This document shows positions 53,830 through 63,057 of a stretch of DNA of 64,000 nucleotides, piece after piece; positions within the stretch are counted from its first letter, which is position 1, and each line of letters begins with the position of its first letter. Below the pieces are notes generated by a model. The model had not been told where the DNA came from. It did not search any database and was given only the letters and a program-made list of their open reading frames with translations. This DNA is from Candidatus Kryptoniota bacterium. Lineage in GTDB: Bacteria; Bacteroidota; Ignavibacteria; Kryptoniales; JAKASW01. Location of the stretch: NCBI GenBank assembly GCA_024641705.1, contig JAHECO010000006.1, positions 62,001 through 126,000 on the forward strand, in the 5' to 3' direction. Position numbers and translations under genes: made by a program.

Positions 53830-54516
53830 ATGAGGCTGAAAAACTACCGTTGCACCGAGTTGCAGATAACCACTGCCATGCCGTTCAGCAAGATCTCTTG
53901 GAAGAAAATGACTCAGCTCTTGCGGCTGAAGACGGGGCGTGCTGTTCGTGAGGGGGATAAAATCCAGGTAATGGTTGAGCCAAATGAGAAGGCCAGTGAT
54001 TATCACTTCCATGTATCCGCCAGACGGATTAAAGAAAGGAAAACGAGTGACGTTCTAGTTTCAGTGGAAATATATGCCAATCAGAATTTTCGAATGATCC
54101 GCAGAAGCCGAGCGATGGATAAGTCGGGCGGCCTCGATTCATGGATGCGAACTTTATCGGAAGATTGTGGTACAGCCAAAGAATTGAAGCTATCATGTCG
54201 CGCTAGGCTCAGTTATCCATCGTCGAGATTCAGTCCAGTCTTGCCGATGCCATTCAGGGGAGCGTTTGGGGTGAAGGACCAAGACGGTTTCTTTGACGGA
54301 GTGTCTATATCTGGTGTCAAAATGGAAGTCCAAAAATCGTCAGTCGGCATAGGAACGATTTATTTTGAAGTGTTTCCAGAATTCATCGGCGTAGGAATTG
54401 TGTTTTACCAAAAGACCGCGATTGGAACCGGCTTCTTCGAAAACCTGTTAGAAGATATAAACAAACTGGCGCGCATATTAGTAGTCGAAAAGGAGGGGAC
54501 ACATGCCGGGAAGTAG
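53830..54516 (+). CDS. Unknown protein, first gene of island cassette
   Basis: A 228-residue protein that I do not recognise. It is a mixed alpha/beta sequence without signal peptide or membrane helix. Early strands (YRCTELQITTAMPFSKISWK, IQVMVEPNEKASDYHFHVSA) lead to a Gly-rich core (VGIGTIYFEVFPEFIGVGIV) and a C-terminal helix (FFENLLEDINKLARILVVEK). The stop lies 14 bp inside the next gene, so the two are translated together. Codon use looks more AT-rich than the flanking lpt and aro genes, which suggests transfer. A role as a partner or target of the following two proteins is only a guess. Confidence 0.6.
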   Translation: MRLKNYRCTELQITTAMPFSKISWKKMTQLLRLKTGRAVREGDKIQVMVEPNEKASDYHFHVSARRIKERKTSDVLVSVEIYANQNFRMIRRSRAMDKSGGLDSWMRTLSEDCGTAKELKLSCRARLSYPSSRFSPVLPMPFRGAFGVKDQDGFFDGVSISGVKMEVQKSSVGIGTIYFEVFPEFIGVGIVFYQKTAIGTGFFENLLEDINKLARILVVEKEGTHAGK

Positions 54517-55033
54517 ATCGCAGCTAGAGGACGTCGACAAGGTTCACGAAGCTTTTGTGTTCTCGAGCGGCCTCGGTCAGTTTCTACAGGGAACTGGCAG
54601 GTCGGCATTTAATTGCCACATTTATCTTGAAGCTGGAGACATTGATTCATCATCTAGGCGGATACGCTTCCTTCATGGTCCAATAGACATTTTTTCAATT
54701 CTTGAGGAAACGGAGGACACGAGAGAGAAGTTTGTGGGTCTAGTCACTGATTTCTGTAATGAGCTCATCCAGGCAGAGAAGGCATCCGTGAAAGTTAGCC
54801 ATCATGCAGTTAAAATGCCACAACTCAGGGAAACCGAGATGCGGTGGCTTGAGGAGAACAAGGACACGGTTTCTAGTTATGCAGGAGAGTGGATTGCAGT
54901 CGAAGGCGCCCACCTTGTATCCCACTCACCCGATTTTGCGCAAGTGCTGCAAGCGACAAAGGAAGAGGGAATCCCAATCCCGTTTATCTTATTTGTACCA
55001 GAAGCGTCCGAGAATCCAATGATGGGTCTGTAG
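54503..55033 (+). CDS. Protein with DUF5678-like C-terminal domain
   Basis: 176 residues. The first ~110 are unassigned. Residues ~115-172 fit the small DUF5678 pattern: a helix RWLEENKDTVSSYAGEWIAV, then VEGAHLVSHSPDFAQVLQAT and a closing PIPFILFVPE. DUF5678 proteins are small, of unknown function and often sit next to retropepsin-like proteases, as happens here. ATG 54503 follows AAAAGGAGGGGAC inside the preceding gene. There is no signal peptide or membrane segment. The domain match rests on pattern recognition and is moderately sure. Confidence 0.6.
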   Translation: MPGSRSQLEDVDKVHEAFVFSSGLGQFLQGTGRSAFNCHIYLEAGDIDSSSRRIRFLHGPIDIFSILEETEDTREKFVGLVTDFCNELIQAEKASVKVSHHAVKMPQLRETEMRWLEENKDTVSSYAGEWIAVEGAHLVSHSPDFAQVLQATKEEGIPIPFILFVPEASENPMMGL

Positions 55034-55037
55034 CGGC

Positions 55038-55460
55038 TTGCATCGACTGGAATTCAAATACGGCATCAACTACAGGGGGTACGTGGGTCACGAGGGAAAC
55101 TATCCAGTTGTTACGATAAGACTAGCATCCGAGCACGGAACTGCTGATGTGCCGACAATTATTGACACTGGTACCGAATTAACGATAGTATCCGCACAGT
55201 ATGCGTTGGCACTCGGACTGGACCTGCAGTCAGGCAGGCGGAAGACTTTTTCACCGACCAGAGGTGCGGGTCTCCTGACTTGGGGACACAAACTAAGGGT
55301 CAGGATTTTCGATGAAGTATTTGAAAACGAGATCTTCTTTTCTGAGGAGGCGATTTCGCGCTGCCTCCTTGGCAGGGATATTCTTGCGAAGACTCAACTT
55401 GGTCTACGTGAATATCACGGTCAGTTGTTTCTTTTCGAGAATTCTTATAGCTCCAGCTAA
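55038..55460 (+). CDS. Retropepsin-like aspartic protease
   Basis: A 140-residue single-domain aspartyl protease. The active-site segment is VPTIIDTGTELTIVSAQYAL (Asp43-Thr-Gly) and the second family motif is SRCLLGRDILAKTQL near 109-118, the ILG-like element of retroviral-type proteases. Such proteins work as dimers. No signal peptide is seen, so it acts in the cytoplasm. The start is taken as TTG 55038, 4 bp after the DUF5678-like stop; no ATG is available before the conserved region. It closes the three-gene cassette. Its substrate is unknown, and one of the two co-encoded proteins is possible. Confidence 0.75.
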   Translation: MHRLEFKYGINYRGYVGHEGNYPVVTIRLASEHGTADVPTIIDTGTELTIVSAQYALALGLDLQSGRRKTFSPTRGAGLLTWGHKLRVRIFDEVFENEIFFSEEAISRCLLGRDILAKTQLGLREYHGQLFLFENSYSSS

Positions 55461-55893
55461 CGTGCGCTCCGCCCAGCGACATCGGAGGCTGCAAACGCGT
55501 AGGCCATTTTGATTCCCTTCCCTTGCCCTCTCGCAATAAATGAAGAGTTTCTAGTCGGCCAAGTTTATCGCATCCCCTTGCACCATTCGGCGGCGTTTAA
55601 TTATATTCAATCCAATGAAAGCGAGTGTGGACATATATATAGCCGATTACTCCTCGGGCAGAGGGACTTTGCAACCTCCCCTTCCTCATTCGCGGGCGTC
55701 TTGGGGTTCGCCCCTGGCGAACTTTTACTCCTATTTCTATTTCCCCCACCGGGGGATATGATCTTACTCTAGCCGTATATAGCTGTATTTTCCCTAGAAC
55801 TTTCAGAGACATTCAGATAGAATGTGTGAAATCTGTTTCAACAAATGGAGATTCGCGGTCCGGGGCATCGCTCCGGGGAAGGAGTTTTTTTAG
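55461..55893. other. Gene-free right flank of the island and aroF leader
   Basis: No gene is supported in these 433 bases. They contain two tight hairpins (55706-55722 and 55743-55755) and AT-rich segments such as CATATATATAGCC. TCCGGGG is repeated directly close to the aroF start (about 55859 and 55873), just before the GGAAGGAG ribosome site of aroF. Confidence 0.4.
55706..55726 (+). terminator. Intrinsic terminator after the island cassette
   Basis: GTTCGCC (55706-55712) pairs exactly with GGCGAAC (55716-55722) around CCT, and TTTT follows at once. A second CCCCC/GGGGG hairpin comes at 55743-55755. It would isolate the cassette from aroF. Confidence 0.5.
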
Positions 55894-56913
55894 ATGGTTG
55901 TAATATTCGAAGAAGAAGCTACCGAAGATCAAATTGAGAACGTTATAAAGGTTCTCAACGAGTTCGGCTTCGATGTCCACAGGTCGACGGGTGTTTCGAG
56001 GACAATACTCGGTGCGATAGGAGTCAAACCGGACTTCGACCACCGGCAAATTCAGGTGTTGCCCGGCGTCGACGAAGTCTACAGGGTCACGGAACCGTAC
56101 AAGCTTGCCAACAGGTCGTTCAAGCCCGAGGGAACCGTAATCGACATCAAGGGAGTTAAGATCGGCGGCAACGAAGTGGTTGTCATGGCCGGGCCCTGTG
56201 CCGTCGAGAACGAGAAGCAGCTGTTCGCGATTGCCGAGCATGTAGCGAAGAACGGCGCCAAGGTCCTCCGCGGAGGGGCTTTCAAACCACGCACCTCGCC
56301 GTACTCGTTCCAGGGAATGGGCGAGGAGGGCCTCAAACTCCTGAGGAAAGCCGGCGACGAATTCGGCCTTGTCGTAATCACGGAAGTAATGGACAGGAGC
56401 CAGATTGCGTCTGTGGCGGAGTATGCCGACATAATGCAGGTCGGGGCGAGGAACATGCAGAACTTCACTCTCCTCAAGGACCTCGGAAAAATATCCAAAC
56501 CCGTCATGCTCAAGCGCGGACTTGCCGCGACGGTCGAAGAATGGCTGATGGCGGCGGAGTACATCCTGGCCGGCGGGAACAGGGATGTTATGCTCTGCGA
56601 GCGCGGGATACGCACCTTCGAGAACTCGACCCGAAACACATTGGACATCAACGCGATACCAGTTGTGCATAAGAAGAGTCATCTTCCCGTGATCGTCGAT
56701 CCTTCACACGCGACCGGAATCCGTGAAAAGGTAGTCCCGGTGGCGAGGGCGGCTGTCGCGGTCGGTGCGGACGGCATCATGGTTGAAGTACACAATGAAC
56801 CGGGCAAGGCCCTTTCGGACGGTCCGCAATCGCTTTTCCCGGACCAGTTCACGCAGATGATGAAAGAGATCAGGCTCATTGCCGAGGCGATCGGCAGGGA
56901 AATTCCTGTTTGA
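55894..56913 (+). CDS. aroF: 3-deoxy-7-phosphoheptulonate synthase (DAHP synthase)
   Basis: A 339-residue type I-beta enzyme. An N-terminal ferredoxin-like regulatory domain ([20 protein letters not shown], residues 1 to ~70) is fused to a TIM barrel with [60 protein letters not shown] and [11 protein letters not shown]. It condenses PEP with erythrose 4-phosphate at the entry of the shikimate pathway. In relatives the N-terminal domain allows feedback inhibition by tyrosine or phenylalanine, and tyrA follows 167 bp later. ATG 55894 has GGGAAGGAG upstream. Confidence 0.95.
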   Translation: MVVIFEEEATEDQIENVIKVLNEFGFDVHRSTGVSRTILGAIGVKPDFDHRQIQVLPGVDEVYRVTEPYKLANRSFKPEGTVIDIKGVKIGGNEVVVMAGPCAVENEKQLFAIAEHVAKNGAKVLRGGAFKPRTSPYSFQGMGEEGLKLLRKAGDEFGLVVITEVMDRSQIASVAEYADIMQVGARNMQNFTLLKDLGKISKPVMLKRGLAATVEEWLMAAEYILAGGNRDVMLCERGIRTFENSTRNTLDINAIPVVHKKSHLPVIVDPSHATGIREKVVPVARAAVAVGADGIMVEVHNEPGKALSDGPQSLFPDQFTQMMKEIRLIAEAIGREIPV

Positions 56914-57080
56914 AATCCCTGAGGTTGAGTTGGAATCTGCAACAAAAGCTGCGAATTGATAATGCTGTCGATCAGGAAGCGTCGAAGTGTCCCCAGATAA
57001 TCGACCGCATCGGCTCGATGTTTTCAATTTGTCTGTCTGTTTATTGTCCCTTTCTTCGGGGCGCCCGAAAGTGATTGATC

Positions 57081-58208
57081 ATGCCCGGCACTGAAGAGAG
57101 AATTTCGCCGGCCCGAATAGGTATCATTGGATGCGGCCTCATCGGCGGCTCGATAGCACTCTCGCTTGCAAAAGTGGGCCATCCGGTCTTCGTGACGGAC
57201 AAACCTCAGAACGAAAAGAAAATCAGGAAGCAGATACCGAAGGCTGCGTTCAAGGGAAGCATTGCCGAGCTTTGCGACTCACGCCCGGACGTAATCTTTA
57301 TTTGTGTGCCTTCATCGGAAGTCATCAATGTAATCAGTGACGCGGCTCCGCTTGCCGGACCCGGCACTATAATAACCGACACGGCGGGCATAAAGCAGCC
57401 GGTCATGGCCGCGGCGGCTGGAGTTGTTCCTGAAGGCGTCGTCTTCGTTGGCGGTCACCCGATGGCAGGCTCGGAGAAATCGGGAGTCGATGCGGCGCAG
57501 CCGTTCCTCTTCCAGAATGCCGTATACGCTCTGACGCCGCTCAAGCGGTATCCCGAAGGATCAATGAAGCCGCTCCTGGACGCGGTAGAGCAGCTCGGTG
57601 CGAGAATTCTCCTCATGGATGCGTCTCAGCACGACAGGATCGCAGCGGCGACAAGCCATCTCCCCCAGCTGCTGGCCGTCGAGCTTGTCAATCTGCTGGG
57701 CGATCTTTCATCGACCGACGAGCACTTCAACACGCTGGCCGCCGGCGGGTTCCGAGACATGACCAGGATTGCCTCGAGCGAGTATACTGTCTGGAACGAC
57801 GTGATCAGGTCGAACCGCGAGAACATCGATGCCATGCTGAACGCCCTCATCTCGAGGCTCGTGTCGCTGAGCGCGGAGCTGAAGAAGAGCAACGACTCGG
57901 TGATAGCGGGGGAGTTCGAAAAGGCAAGGCTCGCGCGAGCGGGAATACGCAAGGGAGGAAAAGGATTCCTCCATCCTCTCTACGATCTCTACGTCGTGGT
58001 GGAAGACAAGGTCGGCGTGCTGAAAGAGATTACCTCCTCGCTCGCCGAGGATGGTGTGAACATAAAGGATATCGAGCTCCTCAAAGTCAGGGAAGGCAGC
58101 GGCGGGATGTTCAGGCTCTCCTTCGACACGGAGGAAATCCAGGAAAAGGCATCGGGTATTTTAGAGCGGCACGGCTTCCAGATACTCAGGAAAGAATTCG
58201 AGGGGTAA
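57081..58208 (+). CDS. tyrA: Prephenate dehydrogenase with ACT domain
   Basis: About 375 residues from ATG 57081. The Rossmann motif is IGIIGCGLIGGSIALSLAKV, the catalytic His is in FVGGHPMAGSEKSGVDAA, and AAATSHLPQLLAVELV is the helical dimer segment. A C-terminal ACT domain begins near residue ~300 (YDLYVVVEDKVGVLKEITSS) and would bind tyrosine for feedback control. It turns prephenate into 4-hydroxyphenylpyruvate. The stop codon abuts the stop of the convergent polB with no base between. Confidence 0.93.
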   Translation: MPGTEERISPARIGIIGCGLIGGSIALSLAKVGHPVFVTDKPQNEKKIRKQIPKAAFKGSIAELCDSRPDVIFICVPSSEVINVISDAAPLAGPGTIITDTAGIKQPVMAAAAGVVPEGVVFVGGHPMAGSEKSGVDAAQPFLFQNAVYALTPLKRYPEGSMKPLLDAVEQLGARILLMDASQHDRIAAATSHLPQLLAVELVNLLGDLSSTDEHFNTLAAGGFRDMTRIASSEYTVWNDVIRSNRENIDAMLNALISRLVSLSAELKKSNDSVIAGEFEKARLARAGIRKGGKGFLHPLYDLYVVVEDKVGVLKEITSSLAEDGVNIKDIELLKVREGSGGMFRLSFDTEEIQEKASGILERHGFQILRKEFEG

Positions 58209-60524
58209 CTACTCGTCCTCCTCTTCCTCGACCTTTGAATCCCCGCCTTCGGCCTCGGCGACTTTCAACGTAACCCCATCCAGCGAAGTCTTGAAAAGCG
58301 ACCCCTCATCTGTGGAGAAGACCTTCCTGAAATCCCCCGGTTCAAAGAAGTCGGCGAACCGCTCAGCGTATTCGTTCAGTTTCTTGACGTAATATTGCGC
58401 GTTATAATCCTGCGGGTGCTCATCCTGATCGTCGTAAAGGACGGCATTCATGAAGGTGCGCGGGTTAGGCTCGTTCCCGACGATGTAGTAAGAGACCTTG
58501 TCTCCCGGCCGAATGCTTATCCCGGCGTTGATCGCGGCCTCGAAGGTGGCTGTCCGATTCCGCCGGTTTGCTGCGACAGCTGCCAGATAGTCCTCGATTG
58601 TTTCGCGCACGGCTTCAGTTCTGACCATTTTTTCCAGAGGAAGTTCGCGGTCCAGAATCTTCCTCGTATACTGGACGAACAAATTGTGCAGGCCCTCGAT
58701 GTCTCCGCGCAGCATCAGGGCTACTGATTCGTGGATGAATTCCCTCGCGAACCGCTCCATGCTTCGCGAGATCAGTGCTGAGCCGCGTATCCTTATCCTC
58801 CCGTCGTAACCCAGAAGGGCGTAGTTCTTCTTCTTGTAGCTAAGCATCATAGCATACCGTCCGTCGAGGGAGAGGTTTATGCCTGCCGGGAGTGAGCGGG
58901 CGAGGCTCGCGACGAATTTCGTCTCCTCCTCCTCGCCTCTGAACTCGGGCGGCGGCACGAAATAGAGGCCGTCGGTATCGACTTCCACCAGGGCACCGCG
59001 GCGGTTGTTGATCTCCGCGATCATCTGCCGAAGGATCTTCTGACCCGTCTCTGTTACAACGTCCGCCGACGCGTAGTCGTTGAAAAGGCCCCGCGAATAA
59101 CCGAGGTAGCCGTAGAAGGAGTTGATTAGAATCTTGAGAGAAGATTGCATCGCGTCGAGCCTCGACTTGGCCACCGGATCCGCCTCCTCCTTCATCTGTT
59201 TCTTGGTGGCCAACCTCAGTTTCGTCAGGTGTTTCAGCGTTTTCTGGAACACCCCCAATTCGTCCGCGGGCGGTACGACATTGTAGGTAAGCATGATCGA
59301 GGGGTACAGCGACTCCACGTCTGCGTGGATTATTGGTCCGGCAGCTCCCCTGAGAAAGACATCGGTGTATCCTCCTGACGTCTGCCTTCCTGTCTGCGGA
59401 CGGGGAACCGACTGCTTCTTCCTCAAGTATTCCCGGATGAAGAGCGATTCGATCTTCGTGGCTGATCCACGGGGGATTTGACCGTAATTGTACGGAAGCA
59501 TGCGGGCAAGATAGAAATTCGTCTGCGAGAGGTGTTCGGCCAACGATCTTGTCTCCCTCACATCGTCGAGGGCATACCGGACCAACAGGTCGGGGTTTGT
59601 CAGCCAGGTGTCCGATATCTTCGAGCCGTCGATGTACACCCTTTCCGGGGACGCGAAGCCGAAAAACCTGGCCACGTTCTTCAGCCCGTAGCTTTCAAGT
59701 TCTCTCCGTGTGGCGTCGTAGCTTTGTACCAGCAGATAAGTATCGACGACATGCCTCCCCGGGATCTCGATGCTGAGGTATTCGGCTTCCCGTTCACCAT
59801 ATTGACTTCGCGGCGTGAATACCCTCGGTTCGAGCATCTCCCTGCCGATCCGGAGCTTCACCCCGTTCATTTCGCAGCGCCGCATGATATAGGGAAAATC
59901 GAAGTTATATATGTTGTGCCCCTCGATAACGTCGGGGTCCTTTTCGCGGATGATCTCGACCAACTCGTTCAGCATTTCGGATTCGCTTTTGCCGCGTCCG
60001 TCTATCACGTGTTCCCACCCGGAATTATCCGACAGCGATATGAGGATGATCCTGTCTTCGGGTCTCGACGCGTTGGAAAAGCCCGACTTTGAGAACGTCT
60101 CGATGTCGAGCTGCATTCTTCTCAGGTCGGAGAACTCCATCTCCTTGAAGAGAGTGATTCCCGTTTGCATGAGGAACTGGTACACGGGATCTGCTTTTAC
60201 GTAGAGATCCTCCATGTCCGAGGGCTCCTGCCGCGTGTTCAGGTTCTCGGCAACGATCCGCATCGCAGACTTCATGTCCGACCACCTGCGGAATATGCAC
60301 AGGTGTTTGTAGTAATTGTTGCCCACGAGCCCGACGTTCCAGAACTTCTTTTCGAACCCCCTCAGAAGAAGTGCATCGCTCAGAAAGAAAAACGGAAAGA
60401 ACTTCCGGGTCTCGACGGTGTTTGCTCCTCCTGAACGCTTCACGACTTTCATCACCGTCTCGCCCGACTGGTAAACAGCGACCACGTTGGGCTCCGTGTT
60501 CTTTCCGAAAAGGATGGAATCCAT
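58209..60524 (-). CDS. polB: DNA polymerase family B with 3'-5' exonuclease
   Basis: A 771-residue polymerase. Exonuclease motifs are Exo I MQLDIETF (Asp139 and Glu141 region), Exo II GHNIYNFDFPYI and Exo III YALDDVRETRSL. Polymerase motifs are A ADVESLYPSIM (Asp402), B LKILINSFYGYLGYS and C VEVDTDGLYFV (Asp516 and Asp518). All key acids are present, so both activities are expected. Bacterial family B enzymes (Pol II-like and archaeal-like) assist repair and replication restart. The Ser-Tyr-Pro to Leu-Tyr-Pro form in motif A is archaeal-like. udk lies 27 bp upstream on the same strand. An acidic tail (EGGDSKVEEEEDE) ends the protein. Confidence 0.94.
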   Translation of the reverse strand: MDSILFGKNTEPNVVAVYQSGETVMKVVKRSGGANTVETRKFFPFFFLSDALLLRGFEKKFWNVGLVGNNYYKHLCIFRRWSDMKSAMRIVAENLNTRQEPSDMEDLYVKADPVYQFLMQTGITLFKEMEFSDLRRMQLDIETFSKSGFSNASRPEDRIILISLSDNSGWEHVIDGRGKSESEMLNELVEIIREKDPDVIEGHNIYNFDFPYIMRRCEMNGVKLRIGREMLEPRVFTPRSQYGEREAEYLSIEIPGRHVVDTYLLVQSYDATRRELESYGLKNVARFFGFASPERVYIDGSKISDTWLTNPDLLVRYALDDVRETRSLAEHLSQTNFYLARMLPYNYGQIPRGSATKIESLFIREYLRKKQSVPRPQTGRQTSGGYTDVFLRGAAGPIIHADVESLYPSIMLTYNVVPPADELGVFQKTLKHLTKLRLATKKQMKEEADPVAKSRLDAMQSSLKILINSFYGYLGYSRGLFNDYASADVVTETGQKILRQMIAEINNRRGALVEVDTDGLYFVPPPEFRGEEEETKFVASLARSLPAGINLSLDGRYAMMLSYKKKNYALLGYDGRIRIRGSALISRSMERFAREFIHESVALMLRGDIEGLHNLFVQYTRKILDRELPLEKMVRTEAVRETIEDYLAAVAANRRNRTATFEAAINAGISIRPGDKVSYYIVGNEPNPRTFMNAVLYDDQDEHPQDYNAQYYVKKLNEYAERFADFFEPGDFRKVFSTDEGSLFKTSLDGVTLKVAEAEGGDSKVEEEEDE

Positions 60525-60551
60525 GTCTACCCGAATCGTCTCCGGCCGGCC

Positions 60552-61187
60552 TCAGCTGGCATGGCCGCGCTCTCCGTTGATCAACGAGCGGATACGGGAT
60601 GCCAGCATTGCTATGGCAACCCGGTTCTCGCCGCCCCTCGGTATGATTATGTCGGCCCACATCTTACTCGGTTCAACGAATTCAAGGTGCATAGGTTTCA
60701 CGGTATTTATGTATTGTTCCATAATTGAATCGAGCGATCGTCCGCGCTCCGTTATGTCGCGCCGAAGCCTTCGGAGCAACCTCTCGTCAGCGTCTGTGTC
60801 GACGAATATCTTGATGTCCATCAGGTCCCGCAACTCTTTGTGGACGAATATGAGGATCCCCTCGAGGATTATTATGCTTTTCGGATGCACGATATCTATC
60901 TGTTTGAGCCTCCTGTAGGTCGTGAAGTCGTAGATAGGCTTCTTGACGGAGCGGCCGCCTTTGAGGCTCTTCAAATGTTTCACAAGAAGCGCGGTGTCCA
61001 GCGAGTCCGGGTGGTCAAAGTTGATTTCACTGACCGATTTACCCCTGAAGGATGAGACGTCCTTATAGTACGAGTCATGCTGGAGGATTACCAGGTCGTC
61101 GATATGGAGGCTGTCTATTATTTTGTTGGTAACCGTCGTTTTGCCGGAGCCGGATCCGCCGGCGATTCCGATGAGGATTGGCTTCAT
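60552..61187 (-). CDS. udk: Uridine kinase
   Basis: A 211-residue P-loop kinase that phosphorylates uridine and cytidine. Walker A is GIAGGSGSGKTTVTNKIIDS. The substrate segment is LQHDSYYKDVSSFRGKS, then INFDHPDSLDTALLVKHLKS and VIILEGILIFVHKELRDLMD-like IIILEGILIF. The LID carries RLLRRLRRDITERGRSLDSI. In the leader on the minus strand CCCGCA (61234-61239) and TGCGGG (61221-61226) can pair as a small hairpin. It appears to share a transcript with polB downstream. Confidence 0.95.
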   Translation of the reverse strand: MKPILIGIAGGSGSGKTTVTNKIIDSLHIDDLVILQHDSYYKDVSSFRGKSVSEINFDHPDSLDTALLVKHLKSLKGGRSVKKPIYDFTTYRRLKQIDIVHPKSIIILEGILIFVHKELRDLMDIKIFVDTDADERLLRRLRRDITERGRSLDSIMEQYINTVKPMHLEFVEPSKMWADIIIPRGGENRVAIAMLASRIRSLINGERGHAS

Positions 61188-61313
61188 TACAGGTTTCTCT
61201 TCCTTAAGTGTGCCCTATAACCCGCACAACGCCTGCGGGGAACAGTAGAAAATATCATACGTGGATTTGTTAAGCAATTTGACTGAGAGAGGGAGAGAAG
61301 GGCGTCAGGCCAC

Positions 61314-61347
61314 AAAAAAGTGCGGTGCGCACGAATGCGCACCGCAC
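61314..61347 (-). terminator. Strong intrinsic terminator of citrate synthase
   Basis: Two exact 12-bp arms, GTGCGGTGCGCA (61320-61331) and TGCGCACCGCAC (61336-61347), enclose a CGAA loop on the plus strand. On the minus strand the hairpin is followed by TTTTTT (61319-61314). It lies 27 bp after the gltA stop and insulates udk. Confidence 0.9.
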
Positions 61348-61373
61348 TGATCGTCTAATTCAGAATGTCGCGT

Positions 61374-62666
61374 TTACCTGCGGACCAGCGGAACGTACTG
61401 GCGCGAACCGTGTCCAAGGTAGAGCTGGCGCGGGCGGGCGATCTTCTGCTCAGGATCGAGCAGCATCTCTTCCCACTGCGCCACCCAGCCTGACGTCCTC
61501 CCGATGGCAAACAGCACGGGGAACATGTCGACGGGGAACTTCATTGCCTGGTAAATCAAGCCGGAATAGAAGTCCACGTTCGGATAGAGTTTCCTCTTTA
61601 TGAAATACTCGTCTTCGAGCGCGATCTTTTCCAGTTCCAGGGCGATGTCTAGGAGCGGGTTCCTGCCGGTCACCTCGAACACGTCGTCCGCGAGCTTCTT
61701 GATTATCTTCGCGCGGGGATCGTAATTCTTGTAGACGCGGTGCCCAAACCCCATCAGCCTCTTGTCGCCTTTGCCTTCCTTGACTTCCTTTATGAAAGCA
61801 GGGACTTTGTCTTTCGACCCGATCTCTCTGAGCATGCGAAGGACTGCCTCGTTTGCACCGCCATGAAGCGGACCGTAGAGAGCGGCCGAGGCGCCGGCCA
61901 GCGCGGAATACGGATCGACGTGCGATGATCCTACGTTTCGCATGGCACTCGCGCTGCAGTTCTGCTCGTGATCGGCGTGAAGTATAAACAGGACATCGAG
62001 CGCTTTCTCGAGCGCGGGATTCGGTTTGTACTTGGGCTCTGACATCTTGAACAGCATGTTGAGGAAGTTCCCCGCGTAGCTCAGGTCGTTGTCGGGGTGA
62101 GAGTAAGGAAGACCCATGGCATGACGATACGCGAACGCCGCTATCGTCGTGACCTTCCCGATCAACCTGTAGATCTGGGTCTGCCTGGATTCCTTGTCGA
62201 AGATGTTCTTCGCCTCGGGATAGAACGTGGAGAGTGCGGCCATCGTGCTGGTAAACATCCCCATCGGGTGTGCATCGTAGTGGAAGCCGTCCATGAATTT
62301 CTTGACGTTCTCGTGCACGAAGGTGTGATGAGTGATGTTGTACTTCCAGTCGTCAAGCTGCGTCTTGTTCGGCAGTTCGCCGTAAATGATCAGATAGGCG
62401 ACTTCCAGGTAAGAACTTTTCTCCGCTACCTGTTCGATCGGGTACCCGCGATATCGTAGTATCCCCTTGTCGCCGTCGATGAATGTGATTGTGCTTTTGC
62501 AGGATGCAGTGTTCATGAATGCCGGATCGTAGCTCATCAGTCCGAAGTCGTCTTCCTTGACTTTGATTTGCCGCAGGTCCATCCCGCGTATCGCACCGTT
62601 CTCAATCGGAATCTCGTACTGTTTTCCAGTTCTGTTGTCGGTGACGCTTAAACTGTCTTTTGCCAT
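61374..62666 (-). CDS. gltA: Citrate synthase
   Basis: About 430 residues from ATG 62666, which has a perfect GGAGG site; a longer frame to 62747 adds only a basic stretch without such a site. Catalytic segments are HADHEQNCSASAMRNVGSSH (His), GPLHGGANEAVLRMLREIGS (His) and LMGFGHRVYKNYDPRAKIIK (Asp in a later ...NVDFYSG). The N-terminal beta domain (YEIPIENGAIRGMDLRQIKV, FGLMSYDPAFMNTASCKSTI) is the type II, hexameric form. It condenses acetyl-CoA with oxaloacetate. The strong terminator downstream makes a single-gene transcript likely. Confidence 0.95.
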   Translation of the reverse strand: MAKDSLSVTDNRTGKQYEIPIENGAIRGMDLRQIKVKEDDFGLMSYDPAFMNTASCKSTITFIDGDKGILRYRGYPIEQVAEKSSYLEVAYLIIYGELPNKTQLDDWKYNITHHTFVHENVKKFMDGFHYDAHPMGMFTSTMAALSTFYPEAKNIFDKESRQTQIYRLIGKVTTIAAFAYRHAMGLPYSHPDNDLSYAGNFLNMLFKMSEPKYKPNPALEKALDVLFILHADHEQNCSASAMRNVGSSHVDPYSALAGASAALYGPLHGGANEAVLRMLREIGSKDKVPAFIKEVKEGKGDKRLMGFGHRVYKNYDPRAKIIKKLADDVFEVTGRNPLLDIALELEKIALEDEYFIKRKLYPNVDFYSGLIYQAMKFPVDMFPVLFAIGRTSGWVAQWEEMLLDPEQKIARPRQLYLGHGSRQYVPLVRR

Positions 62667-63057
62667 AAATCCTCCGTTTTTTCGGATTTTGCCCTTGATC
62701 TTCCCGCGCTTTACTCGCGCAGCTTTTGACTGCTTCGGCGTCATCATGCACCGCCGTTATTCGGTGAAGCAGAGGTCATCATGGGAACTCCTTGAGTTTA
62801 GTACAGTTTGCTCTGCAGTGTTTGGTTTTTCAGTTACGAACAAGACCTTCTCTATGTTATTGTCTTTTCGTTCCAACTATGATGGTGCAACATTGCATCC
62901 GATGAAGATCGCCGGCTCCTCGCATTGTGATTCTGATGAATTAGACGAATGAAGCGCGAGATGGATTGCAACTTTCTAAAATCTCCGGCTCTGGCGTGCT
63001 AGTGACCGTGTCGCACTGGATCTGCACCGAGCCGACACGCGTGCTTCCCGCTCGGCC
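62667..63057. other. Non-coding region upstream of citrate synthase
   Basis: No gene is supported in these ~390 bases. They should hold the gltA promoter on the minus strand. The open frames seen across it on both strands lack ribosome sites and family features. Confidence 0.4.

Noticed and set aside
55857-55893. Attenuator or terminator just before aroF
   Set aside because: The repeated TCCGGGG is direct, not inverted. Only a weak 4-bp CCGG stem forms, and the following T-run is the spacer behind the ribosome site.
55813-56682. Antisense open frame (289 codons) opposite aroF
   Set aside because: It covers the aroF barrel with no ribosome site and no recognisable protein features.
62667-62747. 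N-terminal extension of citrate synthase
   Set aside because: The 27 extra residues are a basic stretch, and the perfect GGAGG site belongs to the ATG at 62666.
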